A stretch of 64,000 nt of DNA. Source: Pyrus communis. Taxonomy: Eukaryota > Streptophyta > Magnoliopsida > Rosales > Rosaceae. The translations under genes were made by a program, and so were the position numbers. Of the stretch, positions 11,327 to 22,300 are shown piece after piece; position 1 is the stretch's first letter; every line of letters starts with the position of its first letter. The notes under the pieces were generated by a model. The model had not been told where the DNA came from. It did not search any database and saw only the letters and a program-made list of their open reading frames with translations. Where the stretch lies: positions 24,078,119-24,142,118 of the forward strand of contig NC_084816.1 of assembly GCF_963583255.1 (NCBI RefSeq), given 5' to 3'.

Positions 11327-13060
11327 TCGGAGGTGGTATGCGGATGAAGATGTTGGTTTGGTATTGCTCTGCTTTGAAAAAAAAAACTGTTTGTGTGCTG
11401 TGAGAATAAACAGCTATGAAATAAAGCAGCAGAGTGTTTGGTAAACTTTTTTGTAAAACTGTTTTTGAAAAAAAAAAAAAAAGCAGTATTATAGTGTTTG
11501 GTAAACTTTTATGTAAAACAGATGTGAAAAAAAAATTGGTTGTTCAAAGCTAGGTTTTGCAGCTTCTTGTTTTTGGCTTTTTTTCATCCAAAACTGTGAA
11601 AAAAAAGTTGAAGCTGAATGTTTACCAAATACAAAAACAACTTTCAGCTTTTTTTTATATCAATTTTTTTCAGAATCACTTCAGTACGAAACCACGCTGA
11701 CTCCAAACCTGCAGCAATGGCAAAAGCTGCGCACCATTATGCTTCTGCCCAAGTAGAAGCTCCTCGGTATCCATACAACTTGGTCCCCAGAAGCTACTTT
11801 TGAGTTTAGAGTCCAAAACGTCTTGTGGTCATTGAGTCCAAACCTATTGGGCTCCAATTTGAGAGCAACCAATTTGAAGCCCATACATTAGTCTTCATTA
11901 TGTTTTCTTTTTCTTTTGAGTTGGGAGAGACATGCGTGGGGGTTACCTTATCGGTTAGAGTTGTGCTATCTCTTACACACCTGAGTTTGGAATCTCTCAC
12001 ACACCTGATCCGAATCCGATATTTAGCGTACTCGGATTCCACAATAATTTACTTTCGTCTTTTTTTTTTATAATGTTATTCACACCCCTTTTTACCTCCC
12101 AAACATCCTTATTAAGTTTTGTCAATTGATCTTCTTAAATTCATTCATTTAACTCGACGGCCAGAAATTGAAAAGAATGTGTGAGAGGATTTGAGTTGTA
12201 GATTGCAGGTGCAGTAAATAATTTTGGTAGAAACTTTAAAATCACTAGGCAAAGCCACAGACTGAAAGCCTGAAGCATTGCAACTTTCCATCATCATACT
12301 ACCAACAATTACTTTGTTAGGGTTGGTTGGTGGTGAAATAGTAAAATCAGAGGGGCAGAGAGTGATGAAATCTCCAAAAGAATTATGGTTTAAAAAAAAA
12401 AAAAAATCTAATGAAAAGGGTTTGAAAACTTTAAGTTTTAACAATAAGGACAAAATAAAGCGTAAAGTGAATAGTATCAAGATTGACTTTTTAGTGTAAA
12501 AATATAATTTTCCGTTAAAATGAATTTCGTTAAAGTTTCCAAAAAAATTAAAAAAGGGAGGAGAATAAAAATGATGATAGTCGGTCAATACCCTCAAGCG
12601 TGCGGCCATCATCATCCAATAAAAATGTCTGGCAAATTTGATTGCCCCAGTTCACTCACTCATCTCACTCATTCACCAACGTTTTCTGGTTTTTTTCTTT
12701 TTTTTTGACAAAGTATGATTTTTGGTCAAGGGTGTTCTGATGAAGTTTCACTTTAGTCTCTATGTTTTTATTGGTATCAACCGTTATGATTCAAGGATAA
12801 TGACGTAAGTTTGTCAGTTTTTTCTATGAAAAATGAGCAGCGTATAGAGGACTAGATGAGAAGTGTTAAAATCACCCTTTATCTTAATTAGTGATTCTAA
12901 CTAACGGAAAATGATTCTCGTCGGATCATTTTTTTGGGGATCTCAAGAATTTTGTGATTGTGATTGTTTATCGTACATCATGCTGTCAGAAATCATTTTA
13001 AATTTAAAATTAAATATAAATAGTACTTAACGAAAACTGACCGCTCGATGTACGACGAAC
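11327..13060. repeat. segmental duplication, copy A
   Basis: This copy shares a series of collinear blocks with 14787-16860: 'gaggtggtatgcggatgaa', 'agcaaccaatttgaagccc', 'ttgcaggtgcagtaaataat', 'agaggggcagagagtga', 'ccatcatcatccaataaaa', 'aaggataatgac'. Copy A carries an extra insert at about 11355-11790 made of Rosaceae-style 'tttggtaaactttt..gtaaaac' repeat sequence that copy B lacks. No intact ORF is conserved between the copies, so the duplicated unit looks non-coding or decayed. Confidence 0.75.
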
Positions 13061-13469
13061 AGTCACGATCACTAGATCCTCCAGATCACCAAGATATATA
13101 TACTAGCGGCTAGCTAGGCCTAGGCTAGCTTGAGCCATGAGGTTTTGTGAAACCAACAGTTGAGCATTGAGCACAACAAACTCTAAAACGTTTATATTTG
13201 GATACCTGAAGGTCACTAGCAGTTACTTTTTAAAGGCCTTTATGCAAAATGTATTGTTATATGTGTTCATTGTATTCTTACACGAACAAGAGGTCATTTT
13301 CGTCAACTTCGTAACAAAATTACTATACTCGGTCTGGTACATTTCATTTTAAAACCAATCTAATCTGGTCCCTCCAAATTTGGATCCGCTCGACCCGTGC
13401 CAACCCTTATTGAAATGTGTTGTGTGATGGAAATGCAGAAGACAAGCAATATCATCAATTGTGCCTTTT

Positions 13470-13997
13470 ATTTTTGGGTTTTTATCACAAATGGTCCTTG
13501 AAATTGACCATCTCCATCAAGATGGTTCCTAAAATTGAAAATCAATAAATGTAGTCCCTAAAAATAGGTGTCACAAATCAATGTCGTCCTTCCGTCACAA
13601 TTTGTTAAAAATTCTGTTAAGTGCTGATGTGGCATATAAATGGGCCCCATAAATCATTTTTTTCTCACAAATGGTCTTTGAAATTAACCCACGACACCAA
13701 AATGGTATCTGAAATTGACCTGCAATAGTCCCTAAAATTGAAAATTAATCAATGTAGCCCCGCAAGTAAGTGTCTCAAACCAATGTACTCCTTCCATCAC
13801 AATTTTATCAAAAATTCTATTATACGCAGATGTGACACACAAGTCTAATTAAATTAAAGAAATTATAAATAGACTTAATAATTTAATAGTTAATAAAAAA
13901 AAGGTTGGAAAAAAGAGAGAACTTCATAGTGCAAAAAGATAAATAGGCTTACAATTAGGCACTGCTATAAGGAAAAAAAATATATCATAATGCAAAA

Positions 13998-14033
<36 letters not shown>

Positions 14034-14460
14034 GGGGATCATAGTGCAAAAAGATATTTAGACAATTTTTTTAATTAATTATTAAACTCACATCAATACA
14101 TAACAAAAAAAAATTATAGAATTATGGCGAAATGATCATATTGATTCACCTATTTTCAAAGACTATATAGATATATTTTCAATTTCAGGGACCATCCTGA
14201 TGGTGTGGGTTAATTTCAGGAACCATCTTGATGGTGTGTGTCAATTTAAGGGACCATTTGTGATAAAAACCCAAAAATCTTGTGGGACCCATTTATGTGC
14301 CACATCAACACTTAACGAATTTTTTAACAGAATTGTGACGAAATGATCACATTGATTTGCAAAACTTATTTTCAGGGACTACATTGATTAATTTTCAATT
14401 TCATGAATCATCTTGATGGTGAGAGTTAATTTCAGAAAGCATTTATGATAAAAACTCTTT
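13470..14460. mobile_element. nested inverted-repeat (MULE/MITE-like) element
   Basis: Four related ~180-bp modules are arranged as two forward (about 13480-13655 and 13660-13850) and two inverted (about 14110-14278 and 14280-14460). The forward end 'tttttatcacaaatggtcc' is mirrored exactly by 'ggaccatttgtgataaaaa' near 14251. All modules share 'atggtg..gtcaattt' and 'cattgatt' words. A pure AT run (14001-14030) sits near the centre. It has no coding capacity. Such long inverted arms suggest a non-autonomous Mutator-like element or two nested copies of one. Target duplication was not recognised. Confidence 0.65.
14001..14030. repeat. (TA)n microsatellite
   Basis: Thirty bases of pure alternating TA near the centre of the inverted-repeat element. 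Confidence 0.9.
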
Positions 14461-14786
14461 ATTTAAAAAAAAAATTATTATTAAGAGGCGGGGAAGGATT
14501 TAAAATTGTTAATAATAATTTAAGATGGAGGAATTTCGAGTCGGAATGCATAGGTGGAAACTCAACACCCTATCCACTAAGATATATATATATATTTTAG
14601 AACATCGATATTTTTACACTAAGAAGATGAGAAGTTCGACTAAACCACTAAGATATTAGACCACTTGTACCTATTATGCCTTCTATAACTTTGCAATGTT
14701 TATTAACTACTTTGTTTAATTTGTTTTCTTTCACAAAAACCTTTTTTAGCATCAATGCGGTCGTTGACGAAAATTAAACAAAGTAA

Positions 14787-14933
14787 ATGGTTCAGAGGTG
14801 GTATGCAGATGAACATGATGCCTATGAAATGAGTCTAAGAAGGCTCGTTGCTGGATGCAAACTTGCAATGGTAAAACTTCGATTTTTTCAATTTCGATTT
14901 TGTGTTTGGTTATGTGTGTGTGCGCGCGCGCAG

Positions 14934-14977
<44 letters not shown>

Positions 14978-16860
14978 GTCGATTTTTCAAACCCATCCCT
15001 ACCTTAAAGTTCAAAACTCCTTTTGGTCAATGAGTCCAAAACTTTTGGGCTCTACTTCAAAGTCCTGGTTTAGAGCAACCAATTTGAAGCCCATACATTA
15101 ATCTTCATTATGTTTTCTTTTTCCGAGTTTTGAGTTGAGAGATGCACACGTTGGGGTAGCCACATCAGTTAGAGATGTTGTGCTACCTCTTATACATCTT
15201 AATTTTGGAAAGGGATCACCTCAAAATTCTTTCCTCCTAATCTACCAAATTAGGAAATCCGTGTCATTGAAATTTGATCCAATGGCTACAAACAAGGGTC
15301 TGCTTTAAAAGTTATAATAACTTCAGCCGTTGGATCAATTTTCAATGGTACAAATTCCTTAATTTGGTGAATTAGGAGGAAACTTATCGCAATATGAATT
15401 AGTACAAAGTAGAAATTTATTGCAAATGCGAGCGTAACAAAATTAGTTAGAGTGAAGGTGCTTCTTCTATGCACTCAAATTCAGCAGGTTAGATTAATTT
15501 AAAATACTGATAAACGAAAATACAGCTAGGGATCATCATGCGGCCGGTGAAGTGGGTCGGCAAGAACCCCACGTCCCAAAACCCAAACTGTTTTACTTCG
15601 ATTTGACCTGATTCGAATCCGAAATCTAGCATACTTAGATTCCACGATAATTCACCTTCCATCTTTTCCAATTTTCTTTTTTTTTTTTTACCTCTCCACC
15701 TGTATCTCCTGATTTACTTTTTTGGGCAGCAAAGGCTCAGAGTTGTACATTGCAGGTGCAGTAAATAATTTTGGTACAAACTTTAAAATCCCTGGGTCCA
15801 ACCACATACTGAAAGCCTGATGCATTGCAACTTTAACTGAGGGCATTTTACAACTTTACATCATCATACAACCAACACTTACTTTGATGGATATCATGAT
15901 AAGTTGTCTGGGGGTGAAACAGTAAAGTTAGAGGGGCAGAGAGTGACGAAATCACCATCGATGGGATTGAGATTGCTCCGGATATATGTGTTCGGAACAC
16001 TCCATTTCAACCATGCAGCTCTTCTTAACTCATTTCACTAATTCATTTTACGAAAATTTAAAAACTTAAAAAGACACAAATTTTTTTTTCCTCTCTCTCA
16101 TACAGCCTGAATCTCTGGTCGGACACTAAGATCAAGAGTTGATCTCATTACACTTAGTTTGTTGGTGTGAAACAGTAAAATCAGAGGGGCAGAGAGTGAC
16201 GAAACCACCAAAAGAATTATGGTAATAAAAAAAAGAAAAGAGGAGAATAAAAATGATGATCGTCAATGAATATCCTCAAACGTGTGGCCATCATCATCCA
16301 ATAAAATTGTCTGCAAAATTTGATTGCCCCACACTCATTCACCAACTTTTCTTGGTTTTTTTTTTTTTTTTTTTTTTTGGATAAAGTATGATTTTGGTCT
16401 CGGGTGTTTGGACGAAGTTTCACTCTAGTCTCTGTAGCTGCGTATGGTTTTGTTGTTATAAACCGTCATAATTCAAGGATAATGACTTGAGTTTGCCAAT
16501 TTTTTCTACAAAATATGAATAGATAGGCATGTGAGTGATATTTGAAAACTTTTAAAAAGACTAGTCTATCATTGTATTGAACACATATTAATCAAAGTAA
16601 TTTTGCCAATTAAAAAAAAAATTTGATAGAACAAATAAGTTGTAAACTATAACAATTTGTAAATTTCACTAAAGTTGTCATGTCTTGATCTCGAGAATAC
16701 ACTTTAAACTTCTTCTTGGTGCCAAAACATATAGGAATGAGGATCATCTCCGGATCCTCTTTGTGAAGATCCTGAGAATCCTGTAATCGTGTTCTTTCGT
16801 CGTAAATCATGCAGTCAATTTTTATCAAATACTATTTGTGTTTATTTTTAAATATAAAAT
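14787..16860. repeat. segmental duplication, copy B
   Basis: This is the second copy of the segment at 11327-13060, in the same orientation and collinear. It lacks the 'tttggtaaac' insert of copy A and has its own extra sequence at about 15190-15500 and 15960-16180. The two copies flank the inverted-repeat element at 13470-14460. An ORF at its start (QRWYADEHDAYEMSLRRLV) may be a relic of whatever the ancestral segment encoded. I do not recognise it. Confidence 0.7.
14911..14977. repeat. compound microsatellite TG/CG/TA/T
   Basis: A run of TG passes into CG, then TA (about 14933-14960), then a T-tract. Such compound tracts are prone to slippage and to alternative (Z-form) DNA. Confidence 0.85.
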
Positions 16861-17700
16861 TTAAAATAATTTCTGATATTATAATATACGATTAATGAAC
16901 ATGATTAGAGGATTTTCAGAATCCTCACAAAGATCCGAAGAGGATCCTCATTCAACATATAGTGAAACAACCTACACATGAGAATTCGCCATAACTCAAC
17001 ATCAAACTTCGACCTAATTGTTTTTTTTCTTTTGTTTTGTGTATTGGCTTCTCTTTTTTCTTTTTCTTTGGGTCAGTTTTCAGTAAGCGGTGGCCCTGGT
17101 GGGGTTGAGGGTGTCCGTGTCATGTTGTTTTCAACCTCTGTCCTTATTATCTCTACTGTGTATGTGGTCTCTCTCTCCCTTTCTCTCTCTTTCTATAGCT
17201 TAGGTCTCTCTCTCTCTCTCTCTCCTCTCCCTTTCTCTCTTTCAATAGCTTAGGTCTCTCTCTCCCCTCTCCCTTTGTCTCTCCCTCCCACCCAATAAGA
17301 TTAACCAGAGAGAGAGCAGCCGGAACTCTGAAGTGTGACCACTTACAAAGGTAGCTTTCTTTTTCTCACTCAACTCCCTTTCTTCTCCTCGTTCATTTCC
17401 TTTCTCTTTTCCCATCTCCACAAGACAAGCTTACCCGTATATACCGTCATAATAATATCTCGTCTTTGAACACATCGTTTGCATGGTGACTACATCTCAA
17501 ACCCATTTGACACCGGAGGCTTCCAAATCTAGTTTCGCTCATCAAAGATTAAGCTCCAAGAAAGAAACAAAGACGCATCAAATATTACAAATTACAGTTG
17601 AAAAATATGAAGCTTTATTTGCTGAGAAGGCTAACAATGTTACATTTGGGGTTCACACGGCAATTACTTCCTGTTGAAAAAAAAAGGGCCACATAAAAAC
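16861..17700. other. gene-less stretch with (CT)n tracts
   Basis: Bases about 17160-17290 are a long CT-rich tract containing two near-copies of 'aatagcttaggtctctctct'-like sequence. ORFs here are short and compositionally driven. No gene is supported. Confidence 0.5.
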
Positions 17701-18057
17701 ATATGCAAAAGTCTGCATAGTGTATACAATGGTGGCTACGCCGAATAGAAGAAAAACAATAATACATCTCTGTTCAGTTCAATACATTGCAACAACAGGA
17801 GTTTCGAGTTTTCAATCAGCTAACTGGTATCCCATACCTCAGCCAATGGTAAAATGATGGCGATTGAGCTCTCGAGCCTCTGTATACCTCTCCTCCCTAC
17901 CCCCGCCGCCTCACGCTCCAATCAGAGCTGCATATATATTGAGCTACCGTACCCATGAAATTAAACGTGAAACAATTGAAGTACCATACATGAGTGTGTA
18001 CCTGCCAACACCCATCCAAGACATCCAGAGGGTTTGAATCGTGGAGATTCGCCCGTG

Positions 18058-20941
18058 TCAAGTAACCCTCAATGCCGAATCTTCATCCATGGTCCAAACA
18101 AAACCAGGCATGTCAAACCTTGGCCCTGCAACGGACCTATAGATGTAGAGCTTTTCAACGGGAGAGTTCTCCGGCCTGGATTCTGGGTGCCCCCTCTCAT
18201 CAATAACTTCAACATTAAGCCTCGGCAACCTCTGGCCAAGTAGCTTACATGCTCCATAACTCACCGAGCATGAAGACATCCAAAGGGATCGCATTGTCTC
18301 CAGCTTTGCAGCATTGGCCAAAAGAGCCTTGTCACCAAAAGGACAGTCCCTGATCTCCAATTTCCGAAGATTATCGCACCCAGACAATATATGATGAAGC
18401 CCCAAGTCACTATCTCCAGCAAAGGCTATAGACAGCATCTCCAACTTTTTACCATAGGTTCCGATATAATCAAATGCTTGATCAGTTAGTAGACCAGAGA
18501 CGGACAATCGCCGGAGATTCTTGCAGTTCTCAACAATGGCCCCAAAACCCACATCAAAGGGCTGAAGGGTCAGGTAGTCGGGAATTTTGGGCTGAATTAT
18601 ACAAAGACGAAAACATGTAAAGTTAGGCTGGTTCCTAGCAATGGTGATTAATGCATCATTGGACATTTGCCGGCAGAAGTACAGAACTGAGTGGAGCTTT
18701 GGACAGCCCTCAGAAACAGATATGAGGCCCTGCTCTGTCAAGGACACATTTGGTTCCACCACAAATGGATCTGAGGGAAACACCCTTAACTCTCGTAGAT
18801 CCTTGCAAGATTCCGCCAGGGCATCAAGGCCAACATCTTCAATGTAATCCAATACCTGTAGTCATGTCCTTAATTAGCTACAAATCCAAATTAGCAATTG
18901 GATCAAATTCATATTCGCATCTGTAAGCATCCAACCCTTGGACCCTAAGAAAAATTAAAAGCAGAAGAGACTGAAAACATTACATAAAAAAGGACATACC
19001 CAGAGGCGCTGCAGATTCGGGCATTGGCTAACAAGCTTTACAAGAGCCGGGCTTTGAATTGTGGCATAACTCAAATTTAGTGATGTTAGCCCAGGGCAGA
19101 TCGAATAAATAGCTGGAAGATATGATGGTACCACATCCCAAAATCCAGATAGGCTCTTGAGTTCCTTGCATCCTGAGATGGCACGTGATAGGATTGCAAA
19201 GACATCAGGCCGCCACTCAGCTGAGTAGGCCCCTGTGCCTAAATCAGTCAGCCTAGGTGCCAGGCGAAGTAGATTGGCTAGCCTGTCAAGAGGCACGGAA
19301 CGATTGAGCCGGAGACTCCTCAGGTTGGGACACCTAGCCACCAGGCGCTCCAGGGCAGAGAAACTCAACTCAGACCCCAAGCAAGCAATGTTAAGGGACA
19401 CAAGTGACGTGTACGTATCAGGAAAATGGCTGAGCCAATGCCCACTCAGGTCCTCCACATCGCTCTCATGCAAGTCCAGCTCCCGTAGATTCCTGCATCA
19501 GCAAAAGGAAGGAGTGCACCCATAAGACAAGGTAGATAATTTTCACAACGCCAAGCTTAAAAAAAAAAAAAAATTTGCTAAATGAAGAAATTGAATAAAA
19601 CGAAACAAGACTACAAAAACAAATTTCCTAATTAAAATTAGCAACTCATCAAATGACAGCGACTAGACTTCTAAATTTAACTTTTCCACAAACTGAACCA
19701 TCACCAACACACAAAACTTCACACTTTTTCCAATCCCAGCATTCTTAAAAGTAAAATGCATCACTACTACGTGTAATTTCCTTAGTAATTTCCCAAAAGC
19801 AAAAGCTAAGAAATAAGAAACTAGATCAAAAGAATCTTAGAGCAGCAAAGAAGAATCTAGTGGTAAAAATCTACGGCGTCCAAGGAACGACTACCAACCA
19901 AAACTTTGAAAACAACCTCACATCTCAATACTCCATATCAAACAAAGTAGCCCAGATAACAAGAAAGTAAAAAGTAACCCAAATGATCCTGACTAGACTT
20001 TGCTCATTAGACATTCACAGAACAAGAAGTTACCGCTCAAATCTATCAAAGGCAACAATGTGCAGCTCTAAACCAACCAAATTAGATATCTTTACACATT
20101 TACTTAACACTCCTCACAGAGCAAACATGTCAAAATACAAAATATTGGGCAAGAAATTGAGCATTTTTGAATCATGGGTGTTGAAACTATTTGAGGCCTG
20201 GCCAATGGCCATAAATGGAAGCTTAAACTCAAGCAATTCCAGCTCAAGTGCTCGTGCTGTAAGAGTAGAGTGAAGAAATCTCACTCGTTTCGCTATTAAA
20301 AACCGAAAGATTCAAACTTTAATGCTTTTGAACACTTAAAGCATCCTCAGCAACCAAAAGGAACCCACAAATTGTTCAAATAAACAAAGTACCATTGAAC
20401 AAGCAAAGCTCAAGCTTTCATTTCCCATCAAAAGCAAATACAGTGCAAACCAAAGATACGGAAGCAGAGAGAGATACCTGCAATTGGCAGCAATGGCGGC
20501 GAGTCCGTCAGTACTGAATCCCTCACAGGACGAAAGCACGAGGAGCTTCATATTCTTGAAGGACTTGGCAATCAGCTCCAAGGTCTCGTCGGTGACGACC
20601 ATCCTCTTGAGCTTGATCTCTTCAAGCCAAGGGTAGGCGCTGGCCATGGCGGCGATCCAAGGGTACACGTACCCACCCCAGCCTTCTGGGACCAGATTGA
20701 AGTCGGCGAAGTGAGGCTTTCCTTTGAGCTCAATGGATCTAACGTCCGGGAACCGCCTGATCAGCATCCTAGGGCTGACGGCGTAGCAGTTCCCGATGAA
20801 AATCCTCCGCCTGCACCACCGTTCGATCTCGTACCACGACTTGCACACCGTCGAGATCGAGTTCCGGTCCTGGTCAGTCTGTATGAACGAGAACACGTAC
20901 TCCAGAACCTCCTCGGGAAACGAGTTCGCCCTTTTCGGCAT
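18058..20941 (-). CDS. TIR1: TIR1-like auxin receptor F-box protein
   Basis: Three exons on the minus strand (20941-20478, 19492-19000, 18855-18058) splice at GT-AG sites in frame to 584 aa (Arabidopsis TIR1 is 594). The start [17 protein letters not shown] aligns with the TIR1 N terminus. An N-terminal F-box (about 5-45) is followed by leucine-rich repeats to the C terminus. Hormone/InsP6-pocket landmarks are present: [16 protein letters not shown] (R402), [11 protein letters not shown] and the C-terminal [12 protein letters not shown]. The protein would act as the F-box subunit of an SCF ubiquitin ligase, binding auxin and Aux/IAA repressors in the nucleus. The intron positions match known TIR1/AFB genes. 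A miR393 site lies in exon 3. The 5' leader contains CT/GA repeats. One oddity is FTCFRLC, where TIR1 has FTRFRLC-type sequence. Confidence 0.95.
18279..18299 (-). promoter_or_regulatory. miR393 target site in TIR1 mRNA
   Basis: The plus strand reads tccaaagggatcgcattgtc, matching the first 18 nt of miR393 (TCCAAAGGGATCGCATTG) exactly. The minus-strand mRNA is therefore complementary across the seed and cleavage position, with mismatches only at the miRNA 3' end. It encodes the conserved peptide ETMRSLWM. In TIR1/AFB genes this site mediates miR393 cleavage and can seed secondary siRNAs. Confidence 0.93.
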
Positions 20942-21180
20942 TTCCCGCAGCTCAATCTGGTCGAAAAGCACTAAAACGACGTTGCTCTTCCGACTTCTCT
21001 GGATTCGAAGCAGCTGGATAAACAGCGAAATAGAGAGAGAGAGAGAGAGACGAAGCAGAGGAAGGGAAACGGCGTCGTCTAGATTAGATCTGAGACTCCA
21101 TTAGCGAGCTTATTCGTTGCAGGTATGCAGAAATTAGAGAGAGAGAGAGGGAGAAAGAGAAAGAGGATAAGGATTTTATG
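20942..21180 (-). promoter_or_regulatory. 5' leader/promoter-proximal region of TIR1 with CT repeats
   Basis: Two purine tracts on the plus strand (about 21031-21050 and 21136-21165, CT-rich on the transcribed strand) lie upstream of the start codon. CT-rich leaders are common in plant genes. No clear TATA box was identified, so the transcription start is not fixed. Confidence 0.5.
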
Positions 21181-21475
21181 TTGAGATGGGGTGTTAGATT
21201 TTAACCGGGGTTAAATCGAGTGGTGGGGTTCTGTGCGACTGATGCTGGTTCACGGTTGAGATGACGACACGTGTGGGAGGGGAGTTGAGAGCCGTTGGCT
21301 CGCACGGTGGCAGTGGGGTGGTCTTATCTGCTGGGCGACCAAGGGCAGCCGCATAAAACGGGTGTACGTGAAGGGGCTGGAGCCCCAGGGGCCGTCTCAA
21401 AGCAAACGAGATTTTTTTTTTTTTTTTTTTTTTTTTCAAACGGAGCAAACGAGATTTTGGGCATAATTTCATATT

Positions 21476-21650
21476 GGTTAAATTACAATTTGCACCTTCA
21501 AGTGTGGGTGCAATTACAAATGCATATAACATCTTCAAAACATTTCAATTTCATACATTTACTTATAATTTATTACAATATCATACATCCGTTTCATAAT
21601 CTATTAAACTCACCGTTAAATGATGATGTAGCATATCTAAGGCCCCACAT
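21476..21650. repeat. left terminal inverted repeat of Pack-MULE
   Basis: The inverted partner lies at about 27500-27679. The same family end is found again at about 40500-40680. Confidence 0.85.
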
Positions 21651-21937
21651 GTTTTGATGACTCAGAAAATAATAATAATTAAATATTAAAAATCAATTTA
21701 AAAACTAAACTAAATTAAAACCCACGTCACTCTCTCGCACCATCTTCCTCCCTCACTCGATCGTCTTCTCCAACCATCTAGCTCTACAAATTTCAATACC
21801 ACTGCCCAAATCATTGCCCAATTGCCGCCGAAATATCGTAATCAACGATGACATAATCCCCAAAGCAGAAGGAGATGCTGAAGAAATTTTGAATTCAGAT
21901 GGAAAATTTTGCTTTCTTCTTCCTCTTCCCTATATAG

Positions 21938-22251
21938 TGATAAACCATCCAGCCCGCCAAGAGGAAATTCAAATATTTCCTCTGGCCAACAGAAGCCGCA
22001 ACAAACGCAACAGCAGCCGCAACAAATGCAAGAACATTTAAAAGATGCTGATAAGTCCTAGCTGTGAACTTATCTGATTTTTGTATTTTGGATTAATCCA
22101 TTTATCACTTGTAATTATCACTTGTATTATCTGTTTATTATACAAGAGTTTGTTCTACATCAAACTCTCTTTTGTAATCTCTATATAAGGATGAATATAC
22201 AGAAGGGATAATTATCCGAGCAATATTATACTCAACCTTTATTTTCTATCT
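21938..22251 (+). repeat. 5' LTR of copia element
   Basis: 314 bp. It contains a TATA-like ctatataagg at 22181-22190, the likely promoter of the element. The first 202 bases are identical to the 3' LTR. Confidence 0.93.
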
Positions 22252-22262
22252 TGGTATCATCC
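22252..22262 (+). other. primer-binding site of copia element
   Basis: tggtatcatcc starts immediately after the LTR. The first 8 bases are complementary to the 3' end of initiator tRNA-Met, the usual primer of copia elements. Confidence 0.8.
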
Positions 22263-22300
22263 TCTCTCTGTCCAACGACTCAAACCTTTCTCCCATCTCA

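Noticed and set aside
16978..17253. 91-codon ORF with a hydrophobic start
   Set aside because: Most of it is driven by T-rich and CT-repeat sequence; the apparent signal peptide is compositional.
20711..21104. Plus-strand ORFs of 87 and 102 codons
   Set aside because: They overlap TIR1 exon 1 and its CT-rich leader in antisense.
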